This document shows, in pieces, positions 16,773 to 25,624 of a DNA stretch of 34,810 bases. Both the position numbers and the translations under genes were made by a program. Position 1 is the stretch's first letter, and the number at the start of each line of letters is the position of its first letter. The notes beneath the pieces are model-generated. The model saw nothing but the letters and a program-made list of their open reading frames with translations. It had not been told where the DNA came from and searched no databases. The DNA is from Methanothermococcus sp. (GTDB taxonomy: Archaea > AGJL01 > Methanococci > Methanococcales > Methanococcaceae). The stretch is from assembly GCF_015523155.1 (NCBI RefSeq), contig NZ_WAKW01000058.1:1-34810 (forward strand). The letters are read 5' to 3'.

Positions 16773-18239
16773 ATGGCAAAAGTAAGTGCTATGGATATTT
16801 ACAAACTCCTTCCAAAAACGAATTGTAAAAAATGCGGCGAATCTTCCTGTATGGCTTTTGCAACAAAATTGCAGAACAAAAAAGCAATGGTTGAGCAATG
16901 CCCAATAATGAATACGCCAAAATTTGAAAAAAATAAAAAGAAACTTATAGAGATGCTATCTCCACCTGTAAAGGAAGTCTGGTTTGGCTATTCAGATAAA
17001 AAATGTGTTATGGGTGGAGACGAGGTAATGTATAGATATGAACTCTCATTTTTTAACCAAACCCCTCTTGGTATAGATATATCGGATAATTTACCAGAGG
17101 AAGAAATAAAAAATAGAGCTAAATATGTTGAGGATTTTGTATTTGAAAGAACTGGGGAAAAATTAAAATTGGATTTCGTTGCTATAAGGAACGCATCTAA
17201 TGATCCTGAAAAGTTTAAAAAAGCAGTTGAGGTTGTTCAGGGAACTACAAAGTTACCTATTGCATTGTGCTCACTTAATCCTGATAACATAGAAAAGGCT
17301 TTGGATGTTGTTAAATCAAAACCTATGATTTATACAGCTACAAAGGATAATTTTGCAGAACTCCTTAAAATGCTGATAGCAAAGAAAGAAGCTGGGAAGG
17401 AGTTTGCACTAGTTTTATCCTCAGATGATATAAAAACATTAAAGGGCATGACTAAGGAATGTGTTAAGTATGGTATTGAAGATTTAGTTTTAGACCCTCA
17501 TACAACACCTGAAAATATTGCAGAAACACTTGATAAGTTTGTAATGATAAGAAGAAGTGCAATAGAAAAAGAGGATAAATTATTGGGATACCCAATATTG
17601 GGGCTTCCAATAAACACCTACATGTATGTTCTAAATGGAAATAATCCAATAAATCAATTTATAGAAGAACCCGATAAAGTTGCGGGAATTATGGAAGCCA
17701 GAACGGCAAATGCAATGTTGAACAGGTATGCCGATGCAATAATACTTCATGGAACTGAGATATGGGAATTGATGCCAATATTGACCCTTAGACAGGCTAT
17801 ATTCACAGACCCAAGAAAACCTCAGGCAGTCGAACCTGGATTATATCCAATAGGAAACCCTGATGAAAACAGCCCTGTAATTATGACTACAAACTTCTCA
17901 TTAACATTCTACACAGTAACGGGAGACTTTGAAAAGGACAATGTTACATGCTGGTTATTGTCCATGGATACTGAGGGTAAGGCAGTTGATGTTGCAGTTG
18001 CCGGTGGTCAATACTGCGGCGAAAATGCTAAAAAGCTTATAGAAGAAACTAAAATAGGGGAAAAAGTAAATCATAGAATAATAATACTCCCAGGATTGGC
18101 AGCTCCTGTAAGGGGGGATATTGAAGAAAAAACTGGATGGACATGTGTTGTCGGAACAAGAGATTCTTCTCAGGTTGGAGAGTTTTTAAAGAAAAACTGG
18201 GAAAAAATATTAAATGACTGGAAATCTAAAAATGCATAA
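16773..18239 (+). CDS. cdhE: Acetyl-CoA decarbonylase/synthase gamma subunit
   Basis: Large subunit (488 aa) of the corrinoid Fe-S protein, binding the cobamide and one 4Fe-4S cluster. The cluster motif is NCKKCGESSCMAFA with C18, C21, C26 and C43. Downstream are the TIM-barrel methyl-carrier region and a C-terminal corrinoid-binding domain (GGQYCGENAKKLIEE, then ILPGLAAPVRGDIEEKTGW). The ATG at 16773 is preceded by GGTGATAATA; four upstream codons are not needed. It is the second gene of the cdhD-cdhE pair. A T-rich stretch after 18245 may end the transcript. Confidence 0.95.
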   Translation: MAKVSAMDIYKLLPKTNCKKCGESSCMAFATKLQNKKAMVEQCPIMNTPKFEKNKKKLIEMLSPPVKEVWFGYSDKKCVMGGDEVMYRYELSFFNQTPLGIDISDNLPEEEIKNRAKYVEDFVFERTGEKLKLDFVAIRNASNDPEKFKKAVEVVQGTTKLPIALCSLNPDNIEKALDVVKSKPMIYTATKDNFAELLKMLIAKKEAGKEFALVLSSDDIKTLKGMTKECVKYGIEDLVLDPHTTPENIAETLDKFVMIRRSAIEKEDKLLGYPILGLPINTYMYVLNGNNPINQFIEEPDKVAGIMEARTANAMLNRYADAIILHGTEIWELMPILTLRQAIFTDPRKPQAVEPGLYPIGNPDENSPVIMTTNFSLTFYTVTGDFEKDNVTCWLLSMDTEGKAVDVAVAGGQYCGENAKKLIEETKIGEKVNHRIIILPGLAAPVRGDIEEKTGWTCVVGTRDSSQVGEFLKKNWEKILNDWKSKNA

Positions 18240-18360
18240 ATATGTATTATTTTATTATTTTTTATTTTTTTATGTTATATCCATATATTTACAAATATCA
18301 ATTAGCGAAAAATATATATATAACTTCATCCTATTAGAGTTTGTTTTGATTATTAAGATT

Positions 18361-18433
18361 AGCCCGGTAGTGTAGTGGCCAATCATCCTAGGCTTTGGAC
18401 CTGGGGACTGCGGTTCGAATCCGCACCGGGCTA
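18361..18433 (+). tRNA. tRNA-Gln (anticodon UUG)
   Basis: A 73-nt gene. The acceptor AGCCCGG pairs perfectly with CCGGGCT; the anticodon stem CTAGG/CCTGG (one wobble) closes the loop CTTTGGA, anticodon TTG. The T arm GCGGTTCGAATCCGC is canonical and the discriminator is A; CCA is not encoded. In archaea this tRNA is charged with Glu and amidated by GatDE. An AAATATATATATAA TATA box lies about 40-50 bases upstream. Confidence 0.95.
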
Positions 18434-18518
18434 CTTTTTATTTTAGACATATGTATTTATATATCCGAATATATAAGATATGTTATATAATATATAATAT
18501 AAAATTCATGGTGTAATT

Positions 18519-19211
18519 ATGGATATAAATGTAAATATGAATGTTGCCATTATTTCAGAGGGGAAATATGGAGACCGAGCTACAGAAGTTATTGGAAAAA
18601 AGTTTAATTGTAATTTTTTAAAGATAAAGTATAGGGGAAATTTTGAAGATATTGAAATTGATAGAACTCAATTGGATGAGTTAAAAAAATATAATATGAT
18701 AATTACCTACACTATAAATCCAGATTTAACATATGCCCTAATAAATGAAATACAAAATATTAATAAAAAACTTAACAAAAATATCCTTGTAATAGTCGGA
18801 GCATGGAAAGGAGCAGGTTTTAAAAAACAACTTGAAAATTTTGGAAATGTAATTTGTCCAGATTTAATGTGTAATTTAGATGAACATGGTTTAAAAGATA
18901 AGTTGGATAAATACCCGCAATTAAAAGAGTTTTTAAAATACTTTGGAAAACCGGTTGTTAATATTTATCTAAACAATAATAATATAATCGAGAATATAGA
19001 TATAATAAGAGAAGCTCCTTGTGGTTCAAGTTCTAAAACATTGGAGGAATTCATTGGAAAAGAATTCAATGAAAAAACCCCAATAGATATTGGTTTAAGG
19101 GTTCAGCATTTTTGCAGAGCTGGAAAATTAAGAGTATTTGTTGAGAAAGAAAGTAAAAAAAGCATAGCAGGTAAAATATTGGTGGAAGGACTTAATATAA
19201 TTAAAAAATAA
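18519..19211 (+). CDS. DUF166-like archaeal protein
   Basis: A 230-aa cytosolic protein resembling the methanogen DUF166 family, sometimes mislabelled as thymidylate synthase. It has Rossmann-like segments NVAIISEGKYGDRATEVIG at the start and ILVIVGAWKGAGFKKQL in the middle, a CPDLMC pair, and a conserved-looking EAPCGSSSKTLEEFIG block near 167-182. IGLRVQHFCRAGKLRVF follows. The function is not established to me. GGTGTAATT precedes the ATG at 18519; an ATG at 18537 is also possible. It is convergent with tfs, 15 bases apart. Confidence 0.55.
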   Translation: MDINVNMNVAIISEGKYGDRATEVIGKKFNCNFLKIKYRGNFEDIEIDRTQLDELKKYNMIITYTINPDLTYALINEIQNINKKLNKNILVIVGAWKGAGFKKQLENFGNVICPDLMCNLDEHGLKDKLDKYPQLKEFLKYFGKPVVNIYLNNNNIIENIDIIREAPCGSSSKTLEEFIGKEFNEKTPIDIGLRVQHFCRAGKLRVFVEKESKKSIAGKILVEGLNIIKK

Positions 19212-19226
19212 ATGATTTAAAATGAC

Positions 19227-19544
19227 TTAATCATACTCCCTCCATGTATATCCACATTTTTTACATTTGTAAAATCTTGTTTCGGGTTCATCGGCACATC
19301 TTGTTTGTTGCAACCACCAGTACGCTTCCATATTTCCACATTTTGGACATTCTATTCTTGTAGTCGGTAGTGTATTTACATCCTCAATTACCACAATTTC
19401 CTGTTTTTTTGAATCTATTTTTTCCTTTAATTCATAAGACTCATCAGTCTGTTCCAAATCTTCTTCATATCCACATACCGTGCATACCAATTTTCCATCT
19501 TTTGGAAGCATTATATTTTTACATTTAGGGCAAAACTTTACCAC
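19227..19544 (-). CDS. tfs: Transcription factor S (archaeal TFIIS-like cleavage factor)
   Basis: Rescues backtracked RNA polymerase by stimulating RNA cleavage (105 aa). The N-terminal Zn ribbon uses C5, C8, C21 and C24; a linker follows; the C-terminal TFIIS ribbon uses C66, C69, C94 and C97. The acidic hairpin that enters the polymerase reads QTRCADEPETRFYKC with D85 and E86. The start is GTG at 19544 with GGTGATAAT before it. The same site, start codon and first four codons are repeated 175 bases upstream, next to a hairpin element, so the mRNA may carry a decoy start. Confidence 0.93.
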   Translation of the reverse strand: MVKFCPKCKNIMLPKDGKLVCTVCGYEEDLEQTDESYELKEKIDSKKQEIVVIEDVNTLPTTRIECPKCGNMEAYWWLQQTRCADEPETRFYKCKKCGYTWREYD

Positions 19545-19558
19545 ATTATCACCTTTTT
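19532..19558. repeat. 27-bp direct repeat, copy A (over the tfs start)
   Basis: This 27-bp sequence spans the tfs ribosome-binding site, its GTG start and the first codons. It is repeated without change at 19707-19733. Allowing one mismatch it extends four bases leftward (GGGC against GGGT). Confidence 0.8.
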
Positions 19559-19706
19559 AATTTAATACATAAAAATATATATTAAAAAGTTAGGAGGTTC
19601 CAAAACGAACGAAGTGAGTTTTGGATTTTCGAAATCTTTATTTCGAGTAATGAAATTTCGAAGAAATTTCATCTGATGGATGCACACTTTTTTAAAGGGT
19701 GCGGGT
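19559..19706. repeat. Hairpin-rich element, copy 3, between direct repeats
   Basis: A 148-bp stretch flanked by exact 27-bp direct repeats. It contains TCCAAAAC...GTTTTGGA (19599-19625), TCGAAAT-CTTT-ATTTCGA (19629-19646), and a perfect 10-bp stem ATGAAATTTC-GAA-GAAATTTCAT (19650-19672). The small GAA-type loops match the other elements. The arrangement looks like an insertion with target duplication, in the manner of a miniature element, although 27 bp is long for that; unequal recombination is the alternative. Confidence 0.55.
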
Positions 19707-19733
19707 AAAACTTTACCACATTATCACCTTTTT
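19707..19733. repeat. 27-bp direct repeat, copy B
   Basis: Exact duplicate of 19532-19558. Read on the minus strand it supplies GGTGATAATGTG and a short frame of 16 codons (VKFYPHPLKKCASIR after the GTG) ending at TGA inside the hairpin element. It could act as an upstream open reading frame of tfs. Confidence 0.8.
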
Positions 19734-19769
19734 TATTTTTTTATTTTTTTATCATCATTTTTTTATCTT

Positions 19770-20201
19770 TTATTTTATTATTTTTTCATTTTCTTTTTTA
19801 AATAATAAATAATCTTCAAATATCTTTTTGTGGTCAAAAGCTAAATCTAAATCTTTGACCTCTTCGATTTTAAAGAGTTTTGCCTCCTTGGCATCATCAG
19901 AACCTTTGAGGATTCCATCAATATATTTCAAAATATAAACCACAGAAACTGTATGGCCACGCGGGTCTCTGTTGGGGTCTGAATACACCCCAAGGAGATG
20001 TTTTATTTTGGTCTTTAAATTGGTTTCTTCATATATTTCCCGCATAACTGCATTTTCAGTGGTTTCTCCATATTCTACAAAACCTCCTGGAAATGCCCAT
20101 GAATCTTTAAAGGGTGGATTTTTTCTTTTTATTAATACTATCCTATCGTCAATTTGAATGATACCATCAACGGTTAAAGATGGTAATTTATATTTACACA
20201 T
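19770..20201 (-). CDS. Nudix hydrolase, ADP-ribose pyrophosphatase-like
   Basis: A 143-aa cytosolic Nudix protein. The Nudix box runs from G40 to L62 with E46, R54, E55, E58 and E59; the usual Gly before the last residue is Asn61. The substrate-side segments LLGVYSDPNRDPRGHTVSVVY and KDSWAFPGGFVEYGE are like archaeal ADP-ribose pyrophosphatases, which split ADP-ribose to AMP and ribose 5-phosphate; an NADH or dinucleotide substrate is not excluded. The ATG at 20201 has GGTGATGCTA before it; a start 12 bases earlier has none. It lies upstream of tfs on the same strand. Confidence 0.88.
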   Translation of the reverse strand: MCKYKLPSLTVDGIIQIDDRIVLIKRKNPPFKDSWAFPGGFVEYGETTENAVMREIYEETNLKTKIKHLLGVYSDPNRDPRGHTVSVVYILKYIDGILKGSDDAKEAKLFKIEEVKDLDLAFDHKKIFEDYLLFKKENEKIIK

Positions 20202-20494
20202 TAGCATCACCAAAAAAATAAAAGATAAATACCTTAAAAAAGGCTTTTATAATGTTATAATCTGCACTTATTTCTATAATCCCTATAAATACTTAATTTA
20301 TACCTCATATATATTATAACTTTTATACCTTTCTATTACAGGTTTTGAATTAAGAGAGTTTTTATAATATTTATATTTTACGATAAAAATTGATAAGGTA
20401 TATTAATAATATTTAACATTTATTTAAACTATAAATAATAACTATGTAAGTTATAAGAATTATAAAATAATTTTAAATAAATGGAGGCGATTTT

Positions 20495-22111
20495 TTGCAT
20501 TGGGCTGATTCAATAGCTAAAAAAATAATAAAAAAGAGAGAAAATCAAAATCCTGAAAAATATTTAGTTGCAAGTGGAATTACACCATCAGGACATATAC
20601 ATATAGGTAATGCAAGGGAAACGCTTACAGCAGATGCAATTTACAGGGGATTATTGAATAATGGTGTTAAAGCTGAGCTTATATTCATTGCCGATACCTA
20701 TGACCCACTTAGAAAGGTTTATCCATTTTTACCGGATGAGTATGAAAAATATGTCGGCATGCCTTTAAGCGAAATCCCATGTCCTGAGGGCTGCTGTGAA
20801 AGTTATGCAGACCATTTCCTAAAACCATTTGTAGATAGTTTGGATGATTTAGGTGTTAATTTAACGGTTTATAAAGCAGATGAGAATTATAAAAATGGGC
20901 TTTACGATGAAAAAATAATATTGGCACTGGAAAATAGGGATAAAATAAGAGATATATTAAATATATATAGAAAAGAACCCCTTCCAGAAGACTGGTATCC
21001 CTTAAATATAGTTTGTGAGAAATGTGGAAAATTAAGCACAACAAAGGTAATTAACTACGATAGTGAGAATAAAACCGTTGATTATGTATGTTCCTGCGGT
21101 TATAAAAACACGGTAAAACCATTTAAAGGTAGAGGGAAACTCCCTTGGAGAGTAGACTGGCCTGCAAGATGGAGTATATTCAATGTAATAGCAGAGCCTA
21201 TGGGTAAAGACCACGGGACATCCGGCGGTTCTTATGATACAGGGGTTAAAATTGCCAGAAAAATATACGACTATCAAGCACCAGAAAAAATAATTTACGA
21301 ATGGATTCAGTTAAAAATAGGGGACAAGGCAGTTCCAATGTCTTCATCATCTGGTGTAGTATTTGCAGTTAAAGATTGGGTAAAAATCTGCCATCCTGAG
21401 ATTTTAAGATTTTTGCTGTTGAGAAGCAAGCCTACAAAACATATCGACTTTGATTTAAAGGCTATTCCTAACCTTGTAGATGACTATGAGGAACTGGAAA
21501 GAAAATATTTCGAGCTAATGAAAAAGAGAGAAGAAGGTATTAAATTGAATGAAAATGAAATGGATAAGATAAGATTGTATGAGCTCTCAACACCAAAAAT
21601 ACCTGATGAGTTGCCTTTGCAAATACCATATAGATTCTGTGTAATAGTATCTCAGATAGCCTACGATGCTGAAAAAGAAGAAATTAATATGGATAAGGTG
21701 CTGGAAATCCTTAAAAGAAATAACTATAAATCAATCGATTCAATAAAAGAAAGTGATTTTGAAAGATTGAAGACAAGGCTATATATGGCTAGAAACTGGG
21801 CTTTGAACTATGGTGAAGTGCTAAAAATAATAGATTTAGAAAAAGCAAAGGAAATGTATGATGAATTGAATGAAAAACAAAAAAAATGGATAAAAGCATT
21901 TGGCGAGAAATTGAAAGAAATTGAATTCGATGCCTTATCCATACACGAGTTAATATATAACAGTGCAAAGGAAATGGAATTGAATCCAAAAGAGGCATTT
22001 TTGGCATCCTATAAAATACTCCTAGGCAAGAAATACGGTCCTAAATTGGGAAGTTTTTTATCATCACTTGATAAGGAGTTTGTAATTGGACGATATTCCT
22101 TGACAAAATAA
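20495..22111 (+). CDS. lysS: Lysyl-tRNA synthetase, class I
   Basis: Charges tRNA-Lys (538 aa). This is the class I form found in most methanogens instead of the class II enzyme. HIGN is at 36-39; the KMSKS equivalent is PMSSSSG at 281-287; a zinc ribbon in the catalytic insertion has C174, C177, C199 and C201. The C-terminal part is the helical anticodon-binding domain. The start is TTG at 20495, supported by the strong ATGGAGGCGATTTT site and by the family N-terminus HWADSIA. The 293-bp gap upstream is AT-rich and holds the lysS promoter and the 5' side of the Nudix gene, with nothing else seen. Confidence 0.95.
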   Translation: MHWADSIAKKIIKKRENQNPEKYLVASGITPSGHIHIGNARETLTADAIYRGLLNNGVKAELIFIADTYDPLRKVYPFLPDEYEKYVGMPLSEIPCPEGCCESYADHFLKPFVDSLDDLGVNLTVYKADENYKNGLYDEKIILALENRDKIRDILNIYRKEPLPEDWYPLNIVCEKCGKLSTTKVINYDSENKTVDYVCSCGYKNTVKPFKGRGKLPWRVDWPARWSIFNVIAEPMGKDHGTSGGSYDTGVKIARKIYDYQAPEKIIYEWIQLKIGDKAVPMSSSSGVVFAVKDWVKICHPEILRFLLLRSKPTKHIDFDLKAIPNLVDDYEELERKYFELMKKREEGIKLNENEMDKIRLYELSTPKIPDELPLQIPYRFCVIVSQIAYDAEKEEINMDKVLEILKRNNYKSIDSIKESDFERLKTRLYMARNWALNYGEVLKIIDLEKAKEMYDELNEKQKKWIKAFGEKLKEIEFDALSIHELIYNSAKEMELNPKEAFLASYKILLGKKYGPKLGSFLSSLDKEFVIGRYSLTK

Positions 22112-22171
22112 ATTATCTCGATTATATCTAAATTAATTAATAATTTATTTTTTTATTTTTTAGGTGAAAAT

Positions 22172-22966
22172 ATGATAGAAATTATATCATATCAAGAAAT
22201 TAAAGGAAATAACAAAGATATTGTAGATATGGAGTTTGAAAAATTAACAAATGATATAAAAAATAAATACAATGCCGAAATACTATCAGTGGATTGTGAA
22301 GAGGAAGATGAAGGGGGTCTTTATACAAAAGTTGCAGAATTAAAGATAATATTTAATTCTTTTTTAGATTATATCGATTTTTGTCTTAATTATGGTGCTG
22401 ATTTGGATATAGTTAGCCCTTCAAAATTAAAAATTAGTTCAAAAGAATTTGGGGAGGCTCTTGCCTATATAATAGAGTTTTTTAAAAGATTCTATGAAAA
22501 ATACAAGATTATGTTTAATGTCCATATAAAAGAAGAGGAAGGTATGTCTATCAATATTGAAGAGTATAAAAACGGCATCTATGATGAGGATGACATATTT
22601 GCATTAGAGGAGGAGGGTCTTATAAAAGTAAAGGCAGTTTTTGAAGGTTTTGGGAGCTCCGAAGAGGATGTAATTAAAAAGATATTGTTATCATTAAGTG
22701 ATAATATAGTGGTGAATAGGATTATTACAAAACCTTTGGAAAAAGAGGGACCATATGAAAATGCTGAGTTCTATGGGTTAATAGCTGTGGAACTGTTTTG
22801 CAAACCTTTCGATATAGTAGAAATGGCATATAAATTTTTGCCTGTTGTAATATCCATTGAGAACAAATTTATTGAAATAAATGGTTTAGAATTGCAGGAT
22901 ATTGGAAATGATTTGGGAGGTGCAGTTTTCGAGCTTACCCATGCAACATTGATAAATAGTAAATAA
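22172..22966 (+). CDS. Uncharacterised methanogen protein
   Basis: A 264-aa acidic cytosolic protein, not recognised. It looks like two related alpha/beta halves. Residues about 1-110 contain the strand AEILSVDCEEEDEGGLYTKV and a helix around GEALAYIIEFFKRF. Residues about 150-255 contain IKVKAVFEGFGSSEEDVIKK and then YGLIAVELFCKPFDIVEM. No catalytic motif or membrane segment is visible. GGTGAAAAT precedes the ATG. It lies between lysS and korB on the same strand, with gaps of about 60 bases, so the three may be transcribed together. Confidence 0.7.
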   Translation: MIEIISYQEIKGNNKDIVDMEFEKLTNDIKNKYNAEILSVDCEEEDEGGLYTKVAELKIIFNSFLDYIDFCLNYGADLDIVSPSKLKISSKEFGEALAYIIEFFKRFYEKYKIMFNVHIKEEEGMSINIEEYKNGIYDEDDIFALEEEGLIKVKAVFEGFGSSEEDVIKKILLSLSDNIVVNRIITKPLEKEGPYENAEFYGLIAVELFCKPFDIVEMAYKFLPVVISIENKFIEINGLELQDIGNDLGGAVFELTHATLINSK

Positions 22967-23033
22967 TATAATAGATTACATGAACTTTTAAATTTTAAAT
23001 AAAGTATTTTAAATTTTATAATGGTGATAATAT

Positions 23034-23834
23034 ATGCATCCAGCAATAAAATATATGCGAAAGGATAGACTTCCTCACATATTCTGTCCAGGCTGTGGAA
23101 ATGGAATTGTACTAAATTGTTTTTTAAATGCCATTGAAAAATTAAACATGAGTTCTGATGATTATATAGTCATATCTGGAATTGGGTGTTCGTCAAGGCT
23201 ACCTGGATATCTAAATTGTGATTCGTTGCATACAACCCACGGAAGACCAATAGCATTTGCAACAGGTATAAAAATAGCTAGGAAAGATAAACAGGTTATT
23301 GTATTTACAGGAGATGGTGATTTATCTGCAATTGGTGGAAATCATTTTATTCATGGTTGTAGGAGAAATTTAGATATAACTGTTATCTGTATAAACAACA
23401 ACATATATGGAATGACAGGTGGGCAATATTCACCAACTACACCCCATGAAAAAAGAGCCACCACAGCACCCTATGGAAATCCGGAAAATCCTATGGATTT
23501 ATGTAAGTTGGCAATTGCCGCAGGTGCAACCTATGTAGCTAGATGGACTACCGCCCATCCTATTCAATTATCAAATGCCATAAAAAAAGGAATGGAAAAA
23601 AAAGGATTTTCATTTATTGAGGTAATTTCGCAGTGCCCTACATATTACGGAAGATTTAATATTTCTAAAAATCCTCCTGAAATGATAAAATTCTTTAAAG
23701 AAAATTCAATAACTATCAAAAAAGCTGAAAATCTTTCAGAGGAAGAATTAAAAGATAAAATCATTGTAGGAGAGTTTCTAAATATTGAAAAACCAGAATT
23801 CATAGAACAGCTAAGTATATTGCATAAGCAATAA
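23034..23834 (+). CDS. korB: 2-oxoglutarate:ferredoxin oxidoreductase beta subunit
   Basis: Thiamine-diphosphate subunit (266 aa) that oxidises 2-oxoglutarate to succinyl-CoA, reducing ferredoxin; in methanogens it works in the incomplete reductive TCA branch. Cluster cysteines are in FCPGCGNG (C18, C21) and GIGCSSR, with another in SQCPTYYGR. The TDP-Mg site is TGDGDLSAIGGNHF followed by INNNIYGMTGGQYSPTTP. The FCPGCGNG and CPTYYGR forms favour KorB over pyruvate oxidoreductase. GGTGATAATAT precedes the ATG. korG follows after 57 bases; alpha and delta subunit genes are not in this window. Confidence 0.88.
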   Translation: MHPAIKYMRKDRLPHIFCPGCGNGIVLNCFLNAIEKLNMSSDDYIVISGIGCSSRLPGYLNCDSLHTTHGRPIAFATGIKIARKDKQVIVFTGDGDLSAIGGNHFIHGCRRNLDITVICINNNIYGMTGGQYSPTTPHEKRATTAPYGNPENPMDLCKLAIAAGATYVARWTTAHPIQLSNAIKKGMEKKGFSFIEVISQCPTYYGRFNISKNPPEMIKFFKENSITIKKAENLSEEELKDKIIVGEFLNIEKPEFIEQLSILHKQ

Positions 23835-23891
23835 TTTTAAAAATAATTTTATATACGGTATTTAAAATATAACAGAATATCAGGTGAAATT

Positions 23892-24422
23892 ATGAGGAAA
23901 GAAATTAGATTATCTGGTTTTGGAGGTCAGGGGATAATATTAGCTGGTGTAATTTTAGGTAGGGGGGCTTCTCTCTACGATAACAAAAATGCCGTTCAAA
24001 CTCAATCTTATGGACCTGAGGCAAGGGGGGGAGCAAGTAAATCTGAGGTTGTGATATCTGAGGAGGAAATAAGCTTTCCAAAGGTAATAAAACCCGATAT
24101 ATTGGTTTGTATGTCTCAGCCAGCCTTTGATAAATACAGCATGGATGTAAAAGAAAATGGATATGTAATTGTTGATAAAGACCTAATTACTATACCAGAC
24201 GACTATAAAAATAATTCCAAAGTATATCGGGTGCCCTTCACAGAAATTGCTCAAAAAGAGATTGGTTTAAAAATAGTTGCAAATATTGTAATGCTCGGAG
24301 CTCTTACAAAAATAACCAACATTGTTTCAAAAGAGGCTATTGAAAAAGCCATATTGGATAGTGTCCCTAAGGGCACTGAGGAAAAAAATATAGAAGCTTT
24401 TGAAAAGGGATATAGTTACTAA
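23892..24422 (+). CDS. korG: 2-oxoglutarate:ferredoxin oxidoreductase gamma subunit
   Basis: Gamma subunit (176 aa) partnering KorB. Family motifs are LSGFGGQGIILAGVILG at the N-terminus, QTQSYGPEARGGASKSEVVIS, and KPDILVCMSQPAFDKY. Length is normal. GGTGAAATT precedes the ATG. The following antiporter gene begins 35 bases later. Confidence 0.88.
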   Translation: MRKEIRLSGFGGQGIILAGVILGRGASLYDNKNAVQTQSYGPEARGGASKSEVVISEEEISFPKVIKPDILVCMSQPAFDKYSMDVKENGYVIVDKDLITIPDDYKNNSKVYRVPFTEIAQKEIGLKIVANIVMLGALTKITNIVSKEAIEKAILDSVPKGTEEKNIEAFEKGYSY

Positions 24423-24457
24423 AATCATTATAAAAATAACTATGGAGTCGTGAAATT

Positions 24458-25624
24458 GTGGATTCCTATCTAATATTTTTTATAATAATCACATCCATAT
24501 TTGTAGTGCCCGAAATATTGAAAAAATTTAATATTCCAGGGATTACTGCCACAATGATAGCTGGAATAATAGCAGGACCTTACTGTCTTGGGCTAATACA
24601 TACAGACAATATTATAGAAACATTTGCTTCGTTTGGTGCGGTGTTTTTAATGTTTCTAGCAGGTATGGAAGTCGATAATGAAACCTTAAAGAGTGAATTC
24701 AAAAATTCAGTTATAATAAGTTTATTTTCACTTGTAATACCAGCCATAGGTGGTTATTTAATAGGTATGTGGTTTGGACTTAACTTTATAGGAGCTCTAC
24801 TATATGCCATTATATTTTCATCCCATTCTGTTGGTATAGTGTATGCGTTAATAGATGAACTAAAACTTACAAAATCTAAATTTGGAACAACGGCACTGAG
24901 TTCTACAATATTGGTAGATTTAAGTAGTCTGATAATATTATCGATAGTAATTAAATTAAGTATGGCTGGTCAAAATTTAAACATAGGTTATTTTATAGCC
25001 CTTGATATATTATATATAGTTGGACTTTTATTGACTATCCCGTTGATTTCAAAAATAATATTTCAAAAATTTGAAAAACTACATATTAAAAAAATACATT
25101 TTATACTATTTATTATACTGGTATCTATCCTTACAGGAGAACATATTGGATTACACCCCATAATTGGTGCTTTTATTACGGGTATAGCTGTTTCAGAATC
25201 TTTAACTAAAAAGGAACATGACGAGTTATTAAATAAAAATCTAAATGCCATAGGGTATGGGGTATTTATACCGATATTCTTCTTTGCATTGGGTATGGAT
25301 ACAAACATAAGAGTGTTGTTCAATTTAAACAATGTGGAGTTAATCTTAGCCACTATATCTGGTGCAATAATCTTAAAAATTTTATCTGGGTATATGTCCT
25401 TTAAACTTGTAGGTTATGACCATATAAAAAGTATCTGTGGAGGATTATTAACTATGCCAAAGATTTCAGCATCTCTTGTTGCAGCATCTGTTGGTAAAGA
25501 ACTTGGTATAATATCCAACGAATTTTTTGTTGCAATAGTCGTATTGTCCCTAATAACATCAATGATATCCCCCATATTGGTTAAAAATTTAATTATCAAA
25601 TATAAGGATTTATTTGCCGTTTAA
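24458..25624 (+). CDS. Monovalent cation/proton antiporter, CPA2 family
   Basis: Membrane antiporter (388 aa) exchanging Na+ or K+ for protons. About 11-12 hydrophobic helices are visible. The repeat signature GITATMIAGIIAGPYCLGLI is near 28-47, the conserved LMFLAGMEVD follows, and the core segment SSTILVDLSSLIIL carries the transport Asp in a single-Asp form (VD), unlike the DD of electrogenic members; an electroneutral mechanism is possible. HPIIGAFITGIAVSES lies in the second half. There is no cytoplasmic TrkA-N domain. The start is GTG at 24458 with GGAGTCGTGAAATT before it. Its stop overlaps the convergent mfnD end by 15 bp. Confidence 0.85.
   Translation: MDSYLIFFIIITSIFVVPEILKKFNIPGITATMIAGIIAGPYCLGLIHTDNIIETFASFGAVFLMFLAGMEVDNETLKSEFKNSVIISLFSLVIPAIGGYLIGMWFGLNFIGALLYAIIFSSHSVGIVYALIDELKLTKSKFGTTALSSTILVDLSSLIILSIVIKLSMAGQNLNIGYFIALDILYIVGLLLTIPLISKIIFQKFEKLHIKKIHFILFIILVSILTGEHIGLHPIIGAFITGIAVSESLTKKEHDELLNKNLNAIGYGVFIPIFFFALGMDTNIRVLFNLNNVELILATISGAIILKILSGYMSFKLVGYDHIKSICGGLLTMPKISASLVAASVGKELGIISNEFFVAIVVLSLITSMISPILVKNLIIKYKDLFAV

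Noticed and set aside
19770-20201. Nudix ADP-ribose pyrophosphatase as part of the ADP-ribosyl toxin system
   Set aside because: It is 6.5 kb away, behind cdh genes and tRNAs, and such enzymes are common housekeeping proteins in methanogens.
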